Shown here: piece by piece, positions 1-4,476 of the stretch | Numbering within the stretch: position 1 is the first letter of the stretch | Layout of the letters: the number at the start of each line of letters is the position of its first letter | Source of the DNA: Candidatus Onthocola stercoravium | GTDB lineage: Bacteria; Bacillota_I; Bacilli_A; RF39; UBA660 | Reading direction: 5' to 3' | NCBI GenBank assembly: GCA_018711775.1 | Contig: DVHV01000098.1 | Span: 1 to 5,367 of the forward strand | Length of the DNA stretch: 5,367 bases | The notes under the pieces: generated by a model | The model's database searches: none | What the model saw: only the letters and a program-made list of their open reading frames with translations | What the model was told of the DNA's origin: nothing | Translations under genes and position numbers: made by a program

Positions 1-852
1 CAATTAAAGTATGATTTTGAAGATCTTCCAAGTTGTTCAGATTATAGTTTATCTTCAACAAAAAGCTCTGGCTTATGGGAATTCCTATTTGTTAAGCCTT
101 TAGCATTCCTAATATTAGAGTTAGGAAATTTAATTGGTAACTTAGGTGTATCCTTAATATTAATAGGGTTAGCTATTCGTCTTATACTTTTACCATTTAC
201 AATTAAAAGTTCTAGACAAACATTTAATATGCGTAAGGCTCAACCTGAAATAGAAAAAATTGAAAGAAAGTATCGTAATCGTACTGATAACGAATCATTG
301 ATGGCTAAAAGTCAAGAAACAATGATGGTTTATAAAAAGTATAAAGTAAATCCAATGGTAGGATGCTTGATGGCCCTAATTCAAATCCCATTGTTCTTTG
401 CTTTTTTACAAGCAATCTACAGAACTCCAGCCATATATGAAGAAACCTTATTTGGTTTTGATTTAGGTATGACTCCAATGGTAGGAATTGGCCAAGGAAA
501 TTACTTATATATATTATTATTAATTTTAATTGCTATATCGACATATTTTTCATTCCGTCAAACAATGACACAAACACCACAATCCACTCCAGAAGCGGCT
601 AAACAAATGAAGGTAATGCTTTATGTAATGCTAGTTATTGTAGTTTATGCATCACTAACCCTTCCAACTGCTTTAGCGTTCTACTGGATTGTAACATATA
701 CATTCATTGCAGTTCAAAATATTATTATCAACATGATTAATAATAGATCCTTAACTAATAAACCTCGTAAGAAAAAGGAAGAAAAGAAAAAAGAAAAAAT
801 TAAAGATAAATTAGTTAAGAAAGAAGGTATGAAGTATGGAAAAAATAATTAA
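1..852 (+). CDS. yidC: YidC/Oxa1-family membrane protein insertase, 5'-truncated by window edge
   Basis: This protein inserts and folds membrane proteins in the cytoplasmic membrane, alone or with SecYEG. The reading frame is open from base 1, so the true start and any lipoprotein signal lie outside; 283 residues are visible. In this partial numbering, a first hydrophobic core segment at about 34-66 contains the conserved hydrophilic-groove arginine (R60, in AIRLILLP, matching the Arg of E. coli FIVRGIMYP). A charged cytosolic hairpin follows (about 67-118, with KAQPEIEKIERKY and YKKYKVNPMVGC), then hydrophobic segments at about 121-140, 168-185 and 206-245. The tail from about 250 is very Lys-rich, as in Gram-positive YidC1/SpoIIIJ proteins, which lack the large E. 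coli periplasmic domain. The ATG at 229 is internal: conserved sequence continues upstream of it. The gene overlaps jag by 17 bases, so the two are translationally coupled. Family assignment is firm; whether it is the YidC1 or YidC2 paralogue is inferred from the jag neighbour. Confidence 0.95.
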   Translation, partial: QLKYDFEDLPSCSDYSLSSTKSSGLWEFLFVKPLAFLILELGNLIGNLGVSLILIGLAIRLILLPFTIKSSRQTFNMRKAQPEIEKIERKYRNRTDNESLMAKSQETMMVYKKYKVNPMVGCLMALIQIPLFFAFLQAIYRTPAIYEETLFGFDLGMTPMVGIGQGNYLYILLLILIAISTYFSFRQTMTQTPQSTPEAAKQMKVMLYVMLVIVVYASLTLPTALAFYWIVTYTFIAVQNIIINMINNRSLTNKPRKKKEEKKKEKIKDKLVKKEGMKYGKNN

Positions 853-1441
853 AGATGGAAAAGAGACTGAACTAGTAATAGAAGAAATACTAACAGAAAA
901 TAACTTAACTAAAGATGAAATTGTTTATACATCTCATGATAAGAAAGGTAAATTATTTCAAGGAACTTTAAAAGAAGTAACAGTTTATAAAAAGACAGAT
1001 ATTAATGATGTCATAAAAGAATTTTTAAAGGAAATAATTGAAAATATGGGGCTTGAAGTATCTTTTGAAACTACAACAAAAGATGAAAGAACTACTATAA
1101 AAATGTATTCTAATAATAATCCAATAGTTATTGGTAAAAATGGTCATACATTAAAAGCATTAGAAACTTTAGCAAAACAAAAAATTCAAAATGATACAGG
1201 AATATTTTATAAAATCAATTTAGATGTTTCAAATTATAAAGAAAGGATACAAAAGAGCATTGAAAGATTAGCAAAAATAACTGCAAAAGAAGTAGCTAAA
1301 ACTAAAATTCCTGTCGCTCTTGATAATATGACTTCATACGAAAGAAGAATAGTGCATAATGTACTTACAGATTTTAAAGGTGTTAAAACGGAAAGTGAAG
1401 GGGAAGAACCAAACCGTCACGTAGTAATTAAACCAGAATAG
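836..1441 (+). CDS. jag: Jag/KhpB RNA-binding protein (Jag_N, KH and R3H domains)
   Basis: Jag (SpoIIIJ-associated protein, also called KhpB/EloR) is a cytoplasmic single-strand RNA-binding protein. In Firmicutes it is linked to cell elongation and division and usually works with KhpA. The 201-residue product shows a Jag_N region (about 1-52), a KH domain with the GxxG loop as GKNG (residues 100-103, in IVIGKNGHTLKALETL), and a C-terminal R3H domain (about 140-201) with Arg170/Arg171 and His174 in ERRIVH, ending in NRHVVIKP. The length is near the usual 200-250 residues with a short linker after Jag_N. The start at 836 is supported by AAGAAGG at 821-827, eight bases upstream and inside the yidC 3' end. 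The TAG stop is followed at once by a terminator, so this is the last gene of the yidC operon. No disruption is seen. Confidence 0.95.
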   Translation: MEKIIKDGKETELVIEEILTENNLTKDEIVYTSHDKKGKLFQGTLKEVTVYKKTDINDVIKEFLKEIIENMGLEVSFETTTKDERTTIKMYSNNNPIVIGKNGHTLKALETLAKQKIQNDTGIFYKINLDVSNYKERIQKSIERLAKITAKEVAKTKIPVALDNMTSYERRIVHNVLTDFKGVKTESEGEEPNRHVVIKPE

Positions 1442-1442
1442 G

Positions 1443-1464
1443 GAAGCAATATGCTTCTTTTTTT
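1443..1464 (+). terminator. Rho-independent terminator of the yidC-jag operon
   Basis: A perfect 6-bp stem GAAGCA/TGCTTC (1443-1448 with 1452-1457) with a 3-base ATA loop is followed by seven T (1458-1464). It begins one base after the jag stop codon. It separates the core operon from the accessory genes to the right. Confidence 0.85.
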
Positions 1465-1521
1465 GAATTATATCTTGACAAATATACTGAAAAAAGCAAA
1501 TAAAACGGTGTACTTGTCAAA
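1465..1521 (+). repeat. Imperfect direct repeat, copy 1 (upstream of the Fic gene)
   Basis: From 1475 to 1521 this copy matches 2839-2885 at 42 of 47 positions without gaps (differences at 1478, 1484, 1506, 1513 and 1516). Similarity extends left through ATC/ATG and, after a 4-base gap, a shared GAATTAT (1465-1471 and 2825-2831). It starts directly after the T-run of the jag terminator. Beyond 1521 the two copies diverge abruptly: copy 2 runs into an AbiEi ribosome binding site, copy 1 does not. The two copies bracket the Fic gene, consistent with a duplicated leader/operator or a footprint of insertion. Confidence 0.85.
1475..1520. promoter_or_regulatory. Long-spaced inverted repeat within direct repeat copy 1 (possible operator)
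   Basis: TTGACAAATATAC (1475-1487) and GTGTACTTGTCAA (1508-1520) are complementary at 11 of 13 positions, separated by a 20-base A-rich spacer. Each arm contains a perfect TTGACA (-35-like) hexamer, the right one on the minus strand. The same geometry is present, more degraded (8 of 13), in copy 2 at 2839-2884, just before the AbiEi-like gene. AbiEi antitoxins of characterised AbiE systems repress their own promoters by binding inverted repeats. That this is such a site is inference. Confidence 0.45.
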
Positions 1522-1543
1522 AATATAAAGTGTAGTCTATACA
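1514..1543 (+). promoter_or_regulatory. Candidate distal promoter upstream of the Fic gene
   Basis: TTGTCA (1514-1519, 5/6 to the -35 consensus) is followed after 18 bases by TATACA (1538-1543, 4/6 to the -10). The -35 lies in the right arm of the inverted repeat at 1508-1520. A stem-loop lies close downstream: TGTAGT (1531-1536) pairs with ACTACA (1561-1566), and ATTATC (1543-1548) with GATAAT (1553-1558). In such AT-rich DNA this may be chance; the proximal promoter at 1614-1642 is the better candidate. Confidence 0.3.
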
Positions 1544-1570
1544 TTATCAAAAGATAATTAACTACATTAA

Positions 1571-1614
1571 ATTTCAAAGTGCAATTTCAAAGTGCAAAAA
1601 TTGCACTTTGAAAT
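1571..1614. promoter_or_regulatory. Three-half-site operator upstream of the Fic gene
   Basis: ATTTCAAAGTGCA occurs twice in tandem (from 1571 and from 1584, a 13-base step). The second copy forms a perfect 14-bp dyad with TTGCACTTTGAAAT at 1601-1614, with only AAA (1598-1600) between the arms. The last base of the dyad is the first base of the -35 box of the Fic promoter, so a bound protein would block RNA polymerase. The dyad core (AAAGTGCAA, AAA, TTGCACTTT; 1589-1609) recurs exactly inside the Fic gene at 2524-2544. The hairpin could also act weakly as a terminator (TGTTTT follows), but its position and duplication favour an operator. Confidence 0.75.
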
Positions 1615-1642
1615 TGTTTTATTAATTAAATAGTGATATAAT
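1614..1642 (+). promoter_or_regulatory. Promoter of the Fic gene
   Basis: A perfect TATAAT -10 box (1637-1642) carries the extended TG motif (TGA at 1634-1636). A weak -35, TTGTTT (1614-1619), sits 17 bases upstream. Transcription would start near 1649, just before the GGAGG ribosome binding site (1653-1657), giving a very short leader. The operator at 1571-1614 abuts the -35. Confidence 0.7.
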
Positions 1643-1663
1643 ATTATTGCATGGAGGCTTTAA

Positions 1664-2731
1664 ATGGAAAAAAAAGAAAGTTGGAATATTGAATTATTGG
1701 AATATATTAAACAGGGAGAACCAAGTCGTGTTGAAAAAACTAAAAGTTGGGAAACTGCTATAGGGCTTCAAGAAGTTGATGGATTAAAACCATCAAAATA
1801 TTTAATAGAAACTGCCAAAAAGCATATTGAAGGTGATATTGATTTAAAAGAAGTTGAATCAAGAATAAATGAATATTATAAAGCTTTAGATAATCGTAAA
1901 AGTGAAGAACTTGAAGACTGTGAAGAGGCGGACAAAGTCTCTATAAGAATTACAGAAATTTTAAGTGACAACTCATTTAATTTTAATCCAACAGAGTTAT
2001 CATTAATACATCAAAAATTATTTTCTGATATTTTTAAACATGCTGGTAAAATTAGAGATTACAATTTTACTAAAAAAGAATGGATTTTAAATGGCGATAG
2101 CGTTATATATGCCTCATTTGAAACAATACCTGCTGCACTTCAATATGATTTTGAAAAAGAAAAAGAATTTTCGTATAAAGATTTATCACTAGATGAATCA
2201 ATAAAACACTTATGTCGGTTCACATCTGATATATGGCAAATACATCCTTTTTGTGAAGGAAACACTAGAACAACTGCTGTATTTATTATTAAATATTTAA
2301 AAACTTTTGGTTTTGATATAAATAATGATGTATTTGCAGAAAATTCTTGGTACTTTAGAAATGCGTTAGTAAGATCCAATTATACTAATTTTAATAAAAA
2401 TATTTTTGAAGATATTTCATACTTAGAAAAATTCTTTTATAATCTCTTAACTGATACTAAATATGAACTAAAAAATAGATATATGCACATCGATTATATT
2501 CAAAGTGCAAACGATACAAATCTAAAGTGCAAAAATTGCACTTTAGATGAACAAGTCATTATTAATATAATTAAAAATAATCCAACAGTAAAACAAGAAG
2601 AAATTGCTAATATAACTAATAAATCACTAAGAACTATAAAAACTAGAATGATGCAAATGCAAGAAAAAGGACTAATTGCAAGAAAAAATGGCAAAAGAAA
2701 TGGTGAATGGATAATTTTAAATAACAAGTAA
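1664..2731 (+). CDS. Fic-domain protein with VbhA-like N-terminus and C-terminal winged helix
   Basis: Fic proteins usually transfer AMP or another nucleotide to Ser/Thr/Tyr hydroxyls of target proteins; many act as toxins. The 355-residue product begins with a VbhA-antitoxin-like segment (about 30-72, AIGLQEVDGLKPS then IEGDIDLKEV). The Fic core (about 95-265) includes HQKLF and AGKIRDYNF (116-135), a flap with SVIYASFETI (146-155) and the active motif HPFCEGNTRTTA starting at His194. Compared with HPFx(D/E)GNGRxxR, the second Gly is Thr201 and the last Arg is Ala205; catalytic His194, acidic Glu198, Asn200 and Arg202 remain. The expected inhibitory (S/T)xxxE(G/N) motif is degenerate, with DG at 39-40. 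Residues 295-352 look like a winged helix (EEIANITNKSLRTIKTRMMQMQEKGLI, then a basic wing), so DNA binding and self-regulation are likely. The start is fixed by GGAGG at 1653-1657, six bases upstream. The target and the exact reaction cannot be read from sequence. Confidence 0.9.
   Translation: MEKKESWNIELLEYIKQGEPSRVEKTKSWETAIGLQEVDGLKPSKYLIETAKKHIEGDIDLKEVESRINEYYKALDNRKSEELEDCEEADKVSIRITEILSDNSFNFNPTELSLIHQKLFSDIFKHAGKIRDYNFTKKEWILNGDSVIYASFETIPAALQYDFEKEKEFSYKDLSLDESIKHLCRFTSDIWQIHPFCEGNTRTTAVFIIKYLKTFGFDINNDVFAENSWYFRNALVRSNYTNFNKNIFEDISYLEKFFYNLLTDTKYELKNRYMHIDYIQSANDTNLKCKNCTLDEQVIINIIKNNPTVKQEEIANITNKSLRTIKTRMMQMQEKGLIARKNGKRNGEWIILNNK
2501..2547. promoter_or_regulatory. Intragenic second copy of the Fic operator
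   Basis: Inside the Fic coding region a direct half-site CAAAGTGCAA (2501-2510) precedes a 12-bp perfect dyad: TCTAAAGTGCAA (2521-2532), AAA spacer, TTGCACTTTAGA (2536-2547). The 21-base core (2524-2544) is identical to that of the promoter operator at 1589-1609. The flanks and the half-site spacing differ (22 rather than 13 bases between AAAGTGCAA starts), so this is not a simple copy of the whole block. It encodes about residues 281-295, including CKNC (289-292), exactly at the junction between the Fic core and the winged-helix region. It may be an auxiliary operator allowing looping or a roadblock to transcription; function is inferred. Confidence 0.7.
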
Positions 2732-2824
2732 AAAAGTTTTTCTTCAGTGTCTAATACAAATTCCTAGATAAGGTTTTAAACAAACTAGAGTACGAACTTT
2801 ATATAAAAATACCATAATGTATAT

Positions 2825-2885
2825 GAATTATCAAGATGTTGCCAAATTTACTGAAAAAAGCAAATAAAATGGTGTAATTTTCAAA
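2825..2885 (+). repeat. Imperfect direct repeat, copy 2 (leader of the AbiEi-like gene)
   Basis: This is the partner of the repeat at 1465-1521. The ungapped part is 2839-2885. Relative to copy 1 it has CAAG extra after GAATTAT. Its right end runs into the ribosome binding site AAAGGAG (2883-2889) of the AbiEi-like gene. It keeps a degraded long-spaced inverted repeat (TTGCCAAATTTAC at 2839-2851 and GTGTAATTTTCAA at 2872-2884). The rest of the 164-base gap between the Fic and AbiEi-like genes shows no convincing terminator and no strong promoter. Confidence 0.85.
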
Positions 2886-2895
2886 GGAGTTAATA

Positions 2896-3501
2896 ATGAT
2901 AAAAAATAACAACATTGAAATAATTGAAAAATTTATGAAAGAAAATAATGGATATATTACTTCTAAAGAAGTAAAAAAATTAGGAATTCATAGAATGTAT
3001 TTAAAAATAATGTTAGATAGAAAAATAATAGAAAAAGTAAATAGAGGAATTTATATTTCTAGTAATATATTTGAAGATTCATTTTTTACATTTCAATTAA
3101 AGTATCCTAATGTAATTTTTTCTAGATTTACTGCACTATACTTTTATGGATTAACTGAACTAATTTCATATAATTATGATTTAACAATTGCTAATAATTA
3201 TCATGTGGAATTTATAAATAAAAAACATAATGTAATAAGATGTAAAAACGAATTATTAACATTAGGCTTAACAGAAGTAGAAACTCCATATGGCAATATA
3301 GTAAAAGCCTATGATCGTGAAAGGTGTATTTGTGATATTATAAAATATAGAAACAAATTAGATTTAGAACAAATCAAGAAATCCATAAAAATGTATTTAA
3401 GAGATAAAAATAAAGATTTAATAAAATTATCTGAATATTCTAAAATTATGGGAATAAATGAAAAGGTTGTTTATTTCATTACTATGTTATGTGAAGATTA
3501 A
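2896..3501 (+). CDS. Orphan AbiEi-family antitoxin-like transcription regulator
   Basis: This 201-residue protein resembles the AbiEi antitoxins of type IV toxin-antitoxin/abortive-infection systems, which bind DNA at their own promoter and counter the nucleotidyltransferase toxin AbiEii. An N-terminal winged helix is seen at about 7-55 (GYITSKEVKKLGIHRMYLKIML, then IIEKVNRGIYI). It is followed by the family-typical VIFSRFTALYFYGLTE (73-88) and YDRERCICDIIKYRNKLD (139-156), with a helical C-terminus. Length is usual for the stand-alone Gram-positive form. AAAGGAG at 2883-2889, six bases upstream, fixes the start. No AbiEii gene is adjacent: the next gene is convergent. The gene follows Fic on the same strand with no clear terminator between, so read-through from the Fic promoter is possible. 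It may regulate itself or Fic through the repeated inverted repeats at 1475-1520 and 2839-2884. Family membership is fairly firm; role as a true antitoxin is not. Confidence 0.82.
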   Translation: MIKNNNIEIIEKFMKENNGYITSKEVKKLGIHRMYLKIMLDRKIIEKVNRGIYISSNIFEDSFFTFQLKYPNVIFSRFTALYFYGLTELISYNYDLTIANNYHVEFINKKHNVIRCKNELLTLGLTEVETPYGNIVKAYDRERCICDIIKYRNKLDLEQIKKSIKMYLRDKNKDLIKLSEYSKIMGINEKVVYFITMLCED

Positions 3502-3555
3502 TATTTTAAAATGCCAAAATTGTAATATAATTTTTACTTATTAGAATTGTTTCTC

Positions 3556-3595
3556 AATTACTAAAATTGTGTGAACGCACAATTTTAGTAATTTT
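3556..3595 (+). terminator. Terminator-like hairpin after the AbiEi-like gene
   Basis: AATTACTAAAATTGTG (3556-3571) pairs perfectly over 16 bp with CACAATTTTAGTAATT (3578-3593) around a 6-base loop TGAACG, followed by a short T run (TTTT, 3592-3595). It lies 55 bases after the AbiEi-like stop codon, in the convergent gap. The stem is long but AT-rich and the T run short, so efficiency is uncertain. Confidence 0.6.
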
Positions 3596-3633
3596 AAAAG
3601 GTAAATAATTATCAGTTATCTACCTTTTAAAAT
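3591..3633. terminator. Second hairpin at the end of the YkgJ-family gene
   Basis: ATTTTAAAAGGTA (3591-3603) and TACCTTTTAAAAT (3621-3633) form a 13-bp perfect inverted repeat. The 17-base region between can extend the stem by about six pairs after one mismatch. The right arm overlaps the last codons and the stop codon of the minus-strand YkgJ-family gene, and the left arm overlaps the end of the neighbouring terminator. On the minus strand no T run follows, so it is a 3'-end stabilising hairpin or a weak terminator. Confidence 0.45.
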
Positions 3634-4120
3634 TATATATTTTCTTTAATTCTTCTAGTATTTCATATACAACCGGACAAATACTAGCATTACTAATAAT
3701 ACCATATAAACTAAATAATCTTTCGCTCTTATTGGTATAAGGATAATCCCTACAAGATTCTGGCAAACAATTTTCTGCTAAACAGTTATTATCATCATCT
3801 AAAAACTTACATCTATTACATTTAAATGAGTACTTACCACTAGTATTTATGTCTAATTCTTTACTTATCAATTCTTCTTTATCCAAATTCAATTTATTAC
3901 ATATAATATCTAATTCTTCCTCAGCCATAGATGTATTTAATTTCTTACAACAATTCCTACAATCTTTACAGTTATATATCTTAAAATATTTTTCATGTAA
4001 TTCCCTAAATTGCTTATCTAATTCTTTATCATCAGCATGTCCTTTTAAATAAGTTCTAAATCTAAGATTTTCTTCTTCTTTTCTATTAGCCATAATAGCA
4101 AGTTCATCAATATTTATCAT
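3620..4120 (-). CDS. YkgJ-family cysteine-cluster protein (putative metal-binding)
   Basis: Proteins of the YkgJ family (annotated as putative zinc- or iron-chelating) have a conserved cluster of cysteines; their cellular function is not established. The 166-residue product has CKDCRNCC (51-58), CNRC (101-104), Cys113, Cys118 and the typical CLPESCRDYPY (118-128), plus Cys74 and Cys148. The spacing suits binding of a metal ion or Fe-S cluster. A highly charged helix (about 10-47) precedes the cluster. No signal peptide or membrane segment is present, so it is cytoplasmic. The start at 4120 is supported by GGAGGT on the minus strand (complement of 4124-4129), only three bases from the ATG, an unusually tight spacing; the next in-frame ATG (residue 10) has no ribosome binding site. 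It follows the ribbon-helix-helix gene by 44 bases and is probably co-transcribed with it. Confidence 0.85.
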   Translation of the reverse strand: MINIDELAIMANRKEEENLRFRTYLKGHADDKELDKQFRELHEKYFKIYNCKDCRNCCKKLNTSMAEEELDIICNKLNLDKEELISKELDINTSGKYSFKCNRCKFLDDDNNCLAENCLPESCRDYPYTNKSERLFSLYGIISNASICPVVYEILEELKKIYNFKR

Positions 4121-4129
4121 AGTACCTCC

Positions 4130-4174
4130 AATTGATTAAATATATAATAATATAATTTATATATTTAATCAATT
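4130..4174. repeat. 18-bp perfect inverted repeat between the two minus-strand genes
   Basis: AATTGATTAAATATATAA (4130-4147) pairs with its exact complement at 4157-4174 around a 9-base AT loop. It covers the stop codon of the ribbon-helix-helix gene and ends one base before the ribosome binding site (complement of 4124-4129) of the YkgJ-family gene. In minus-strand mRNA the hairpin would sit directly on the upstream edge of that site. On the plus strand it is followed by seven T (4176-4182), which resembles a terminator facing the operon, but those T encode lysines of the minus-strand gene. Confidence 0.7.
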
Positions 4175-4359
4175 ATTTTTTTATCTTCCTCTGTTTCTTC
4201 AGCATTATCTAATGCATATCTACATGCTTGTATAACAAATCCTGAAAAGGTACAATCTTTCATCTCTATAAATTTTTCTATTTCATCAATTAATGGAACA
4301 GGAAATCTAATACATTTATTTTCAGTCTCTTTTCTGTCTGAATTCAATCTAAAAGCCAT
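4165..4359 (-). CDS. Small ribbon-helix-helix DNA-binding protein
   Basis: The 64-residue product fits the Arc/MetJ-type ribbon-helix-helix fold: a short strand CIRFP (16-20), helix 1 PLIDEIEKFIEM (22-33), a turn, then helix 2 FSGFVIQACRYALDNAE (38-54) and an acidic tail. Such proteins act as dimers that place the strand in the major groove and often repress their own promoter. The start at 4359 is supported by GGAGGT on the minus strand (complement of 4365-4370), five bases upstream. It is the first gene of a probable two-gene operon with the YkgJ-family gene, and it diverges from the surface-protein gene. The shared upstream region carries three ATGCAT palindromes that could be its binding sites. 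No toxin partner of a usual ribbon-helix-helix pair is seen. Confidence 0.75.
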   Translation of the reverse strand: MAFRLNSDRKETENKCIRFPVPLIDEIEKFIEMKDCTFSGFVIQACRYALDNAEETEEDKKIID

Positions 4360-4388
4360 ATTTTACCTCCATCAACATGATAATATAA

Positions 4389-4432
4389 AATGCATTTCAA
4401 ACATGCATAACATAAGTTATGCTATATGCATT
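4389..4432. promoter_or_regulatory. Cluster of ATGCAT palindromes in the divergent promoter region
   Basis: ATGCAT occurs at 4390-4395, 4403-4408 and 4426-4431. Between the second and third is an inverted repeat GCATAAC (4405-4411) / GTTATGC (4416-4422). The outer copies are mirrored as AATGCAT and ATGCATT. The cluster lies between the ribbon-helix-helix gene and the divergent surface-protein gene, and the third copy touches the -35 box of the latter. Binding by the ribbon-helix-helix protein is a reasonable inference, not shown. Confidence 0.5.
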
Positions 4433-4459
4433 GCAATTTAACAAAAATTATGATATTGT
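4431..4459 (+). promoter_or_regulatory. Candidate promoter of the surface-protein gene
   Basis: TTGCAA (4431-4436, 4/6) and TATTGT (4454-4459, 4/6) are separated by 17 bases, with an extended TG motif (TGA, 4451-4453). Transcription would start about 10 bases before the ribosome binding site of the gene at 4477. Confidence 0.45.
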
Positions 4460-4476
4460 AATAATGGTGATAATAA

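Noticed and set aside
229..852. Start of yidC at ATG 229
   Set aside because: Conserved YidC sequence, including the groove arginine at 178-180, continues in frame upstream to base 1; 229 is internal.
1465..1663. CRISPR array or attachment sites in the repeat-rich leader
   Set aside because: Only two tandem half-sites and one dyad are present, with no regular spacers, no cas genes, and no integrase or tRNA next to the repeats.
2140..2379. Minus-strand reading frame of 79 codons
   Set aside because: It lies wholly within the well-supported Fic gene on the other strand and has no recognisable domain.
2566..2571. TATAAT inside the Fic gene downstream of the intragenic dyad, as an internal promoter for a winged-helix-only product
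   Set aside because: No good -35 is present, TATAAT is expected by chance in such AT-rich DNA, and no in-frame start with a ribosome binding site follows nearby.
2500..2727. Minus-strand hydrophobic reading frame of 75 codons, as a possible small membrane toxin
   Set aside because: It is antisense to the Fic winged-helix region, whose Lys/Asn-rich codons give Phe/Leu/Ile-rich complements; it is best explained as a shadow.
2732..2760. A/T-run (AAAAAAGTTTTTC) after the Fic stop codon as a terminator
   Set aside because: The self-complementary part has no GC-rich stem or real loop; it is too weak to call.
3849..4052. Plus-strand reading frame of 67 codons
   Set aside because: It is antisense to the YkgJ-family gene, with Ser/Leu/Asn-rich low-complexity content expected from the complement.
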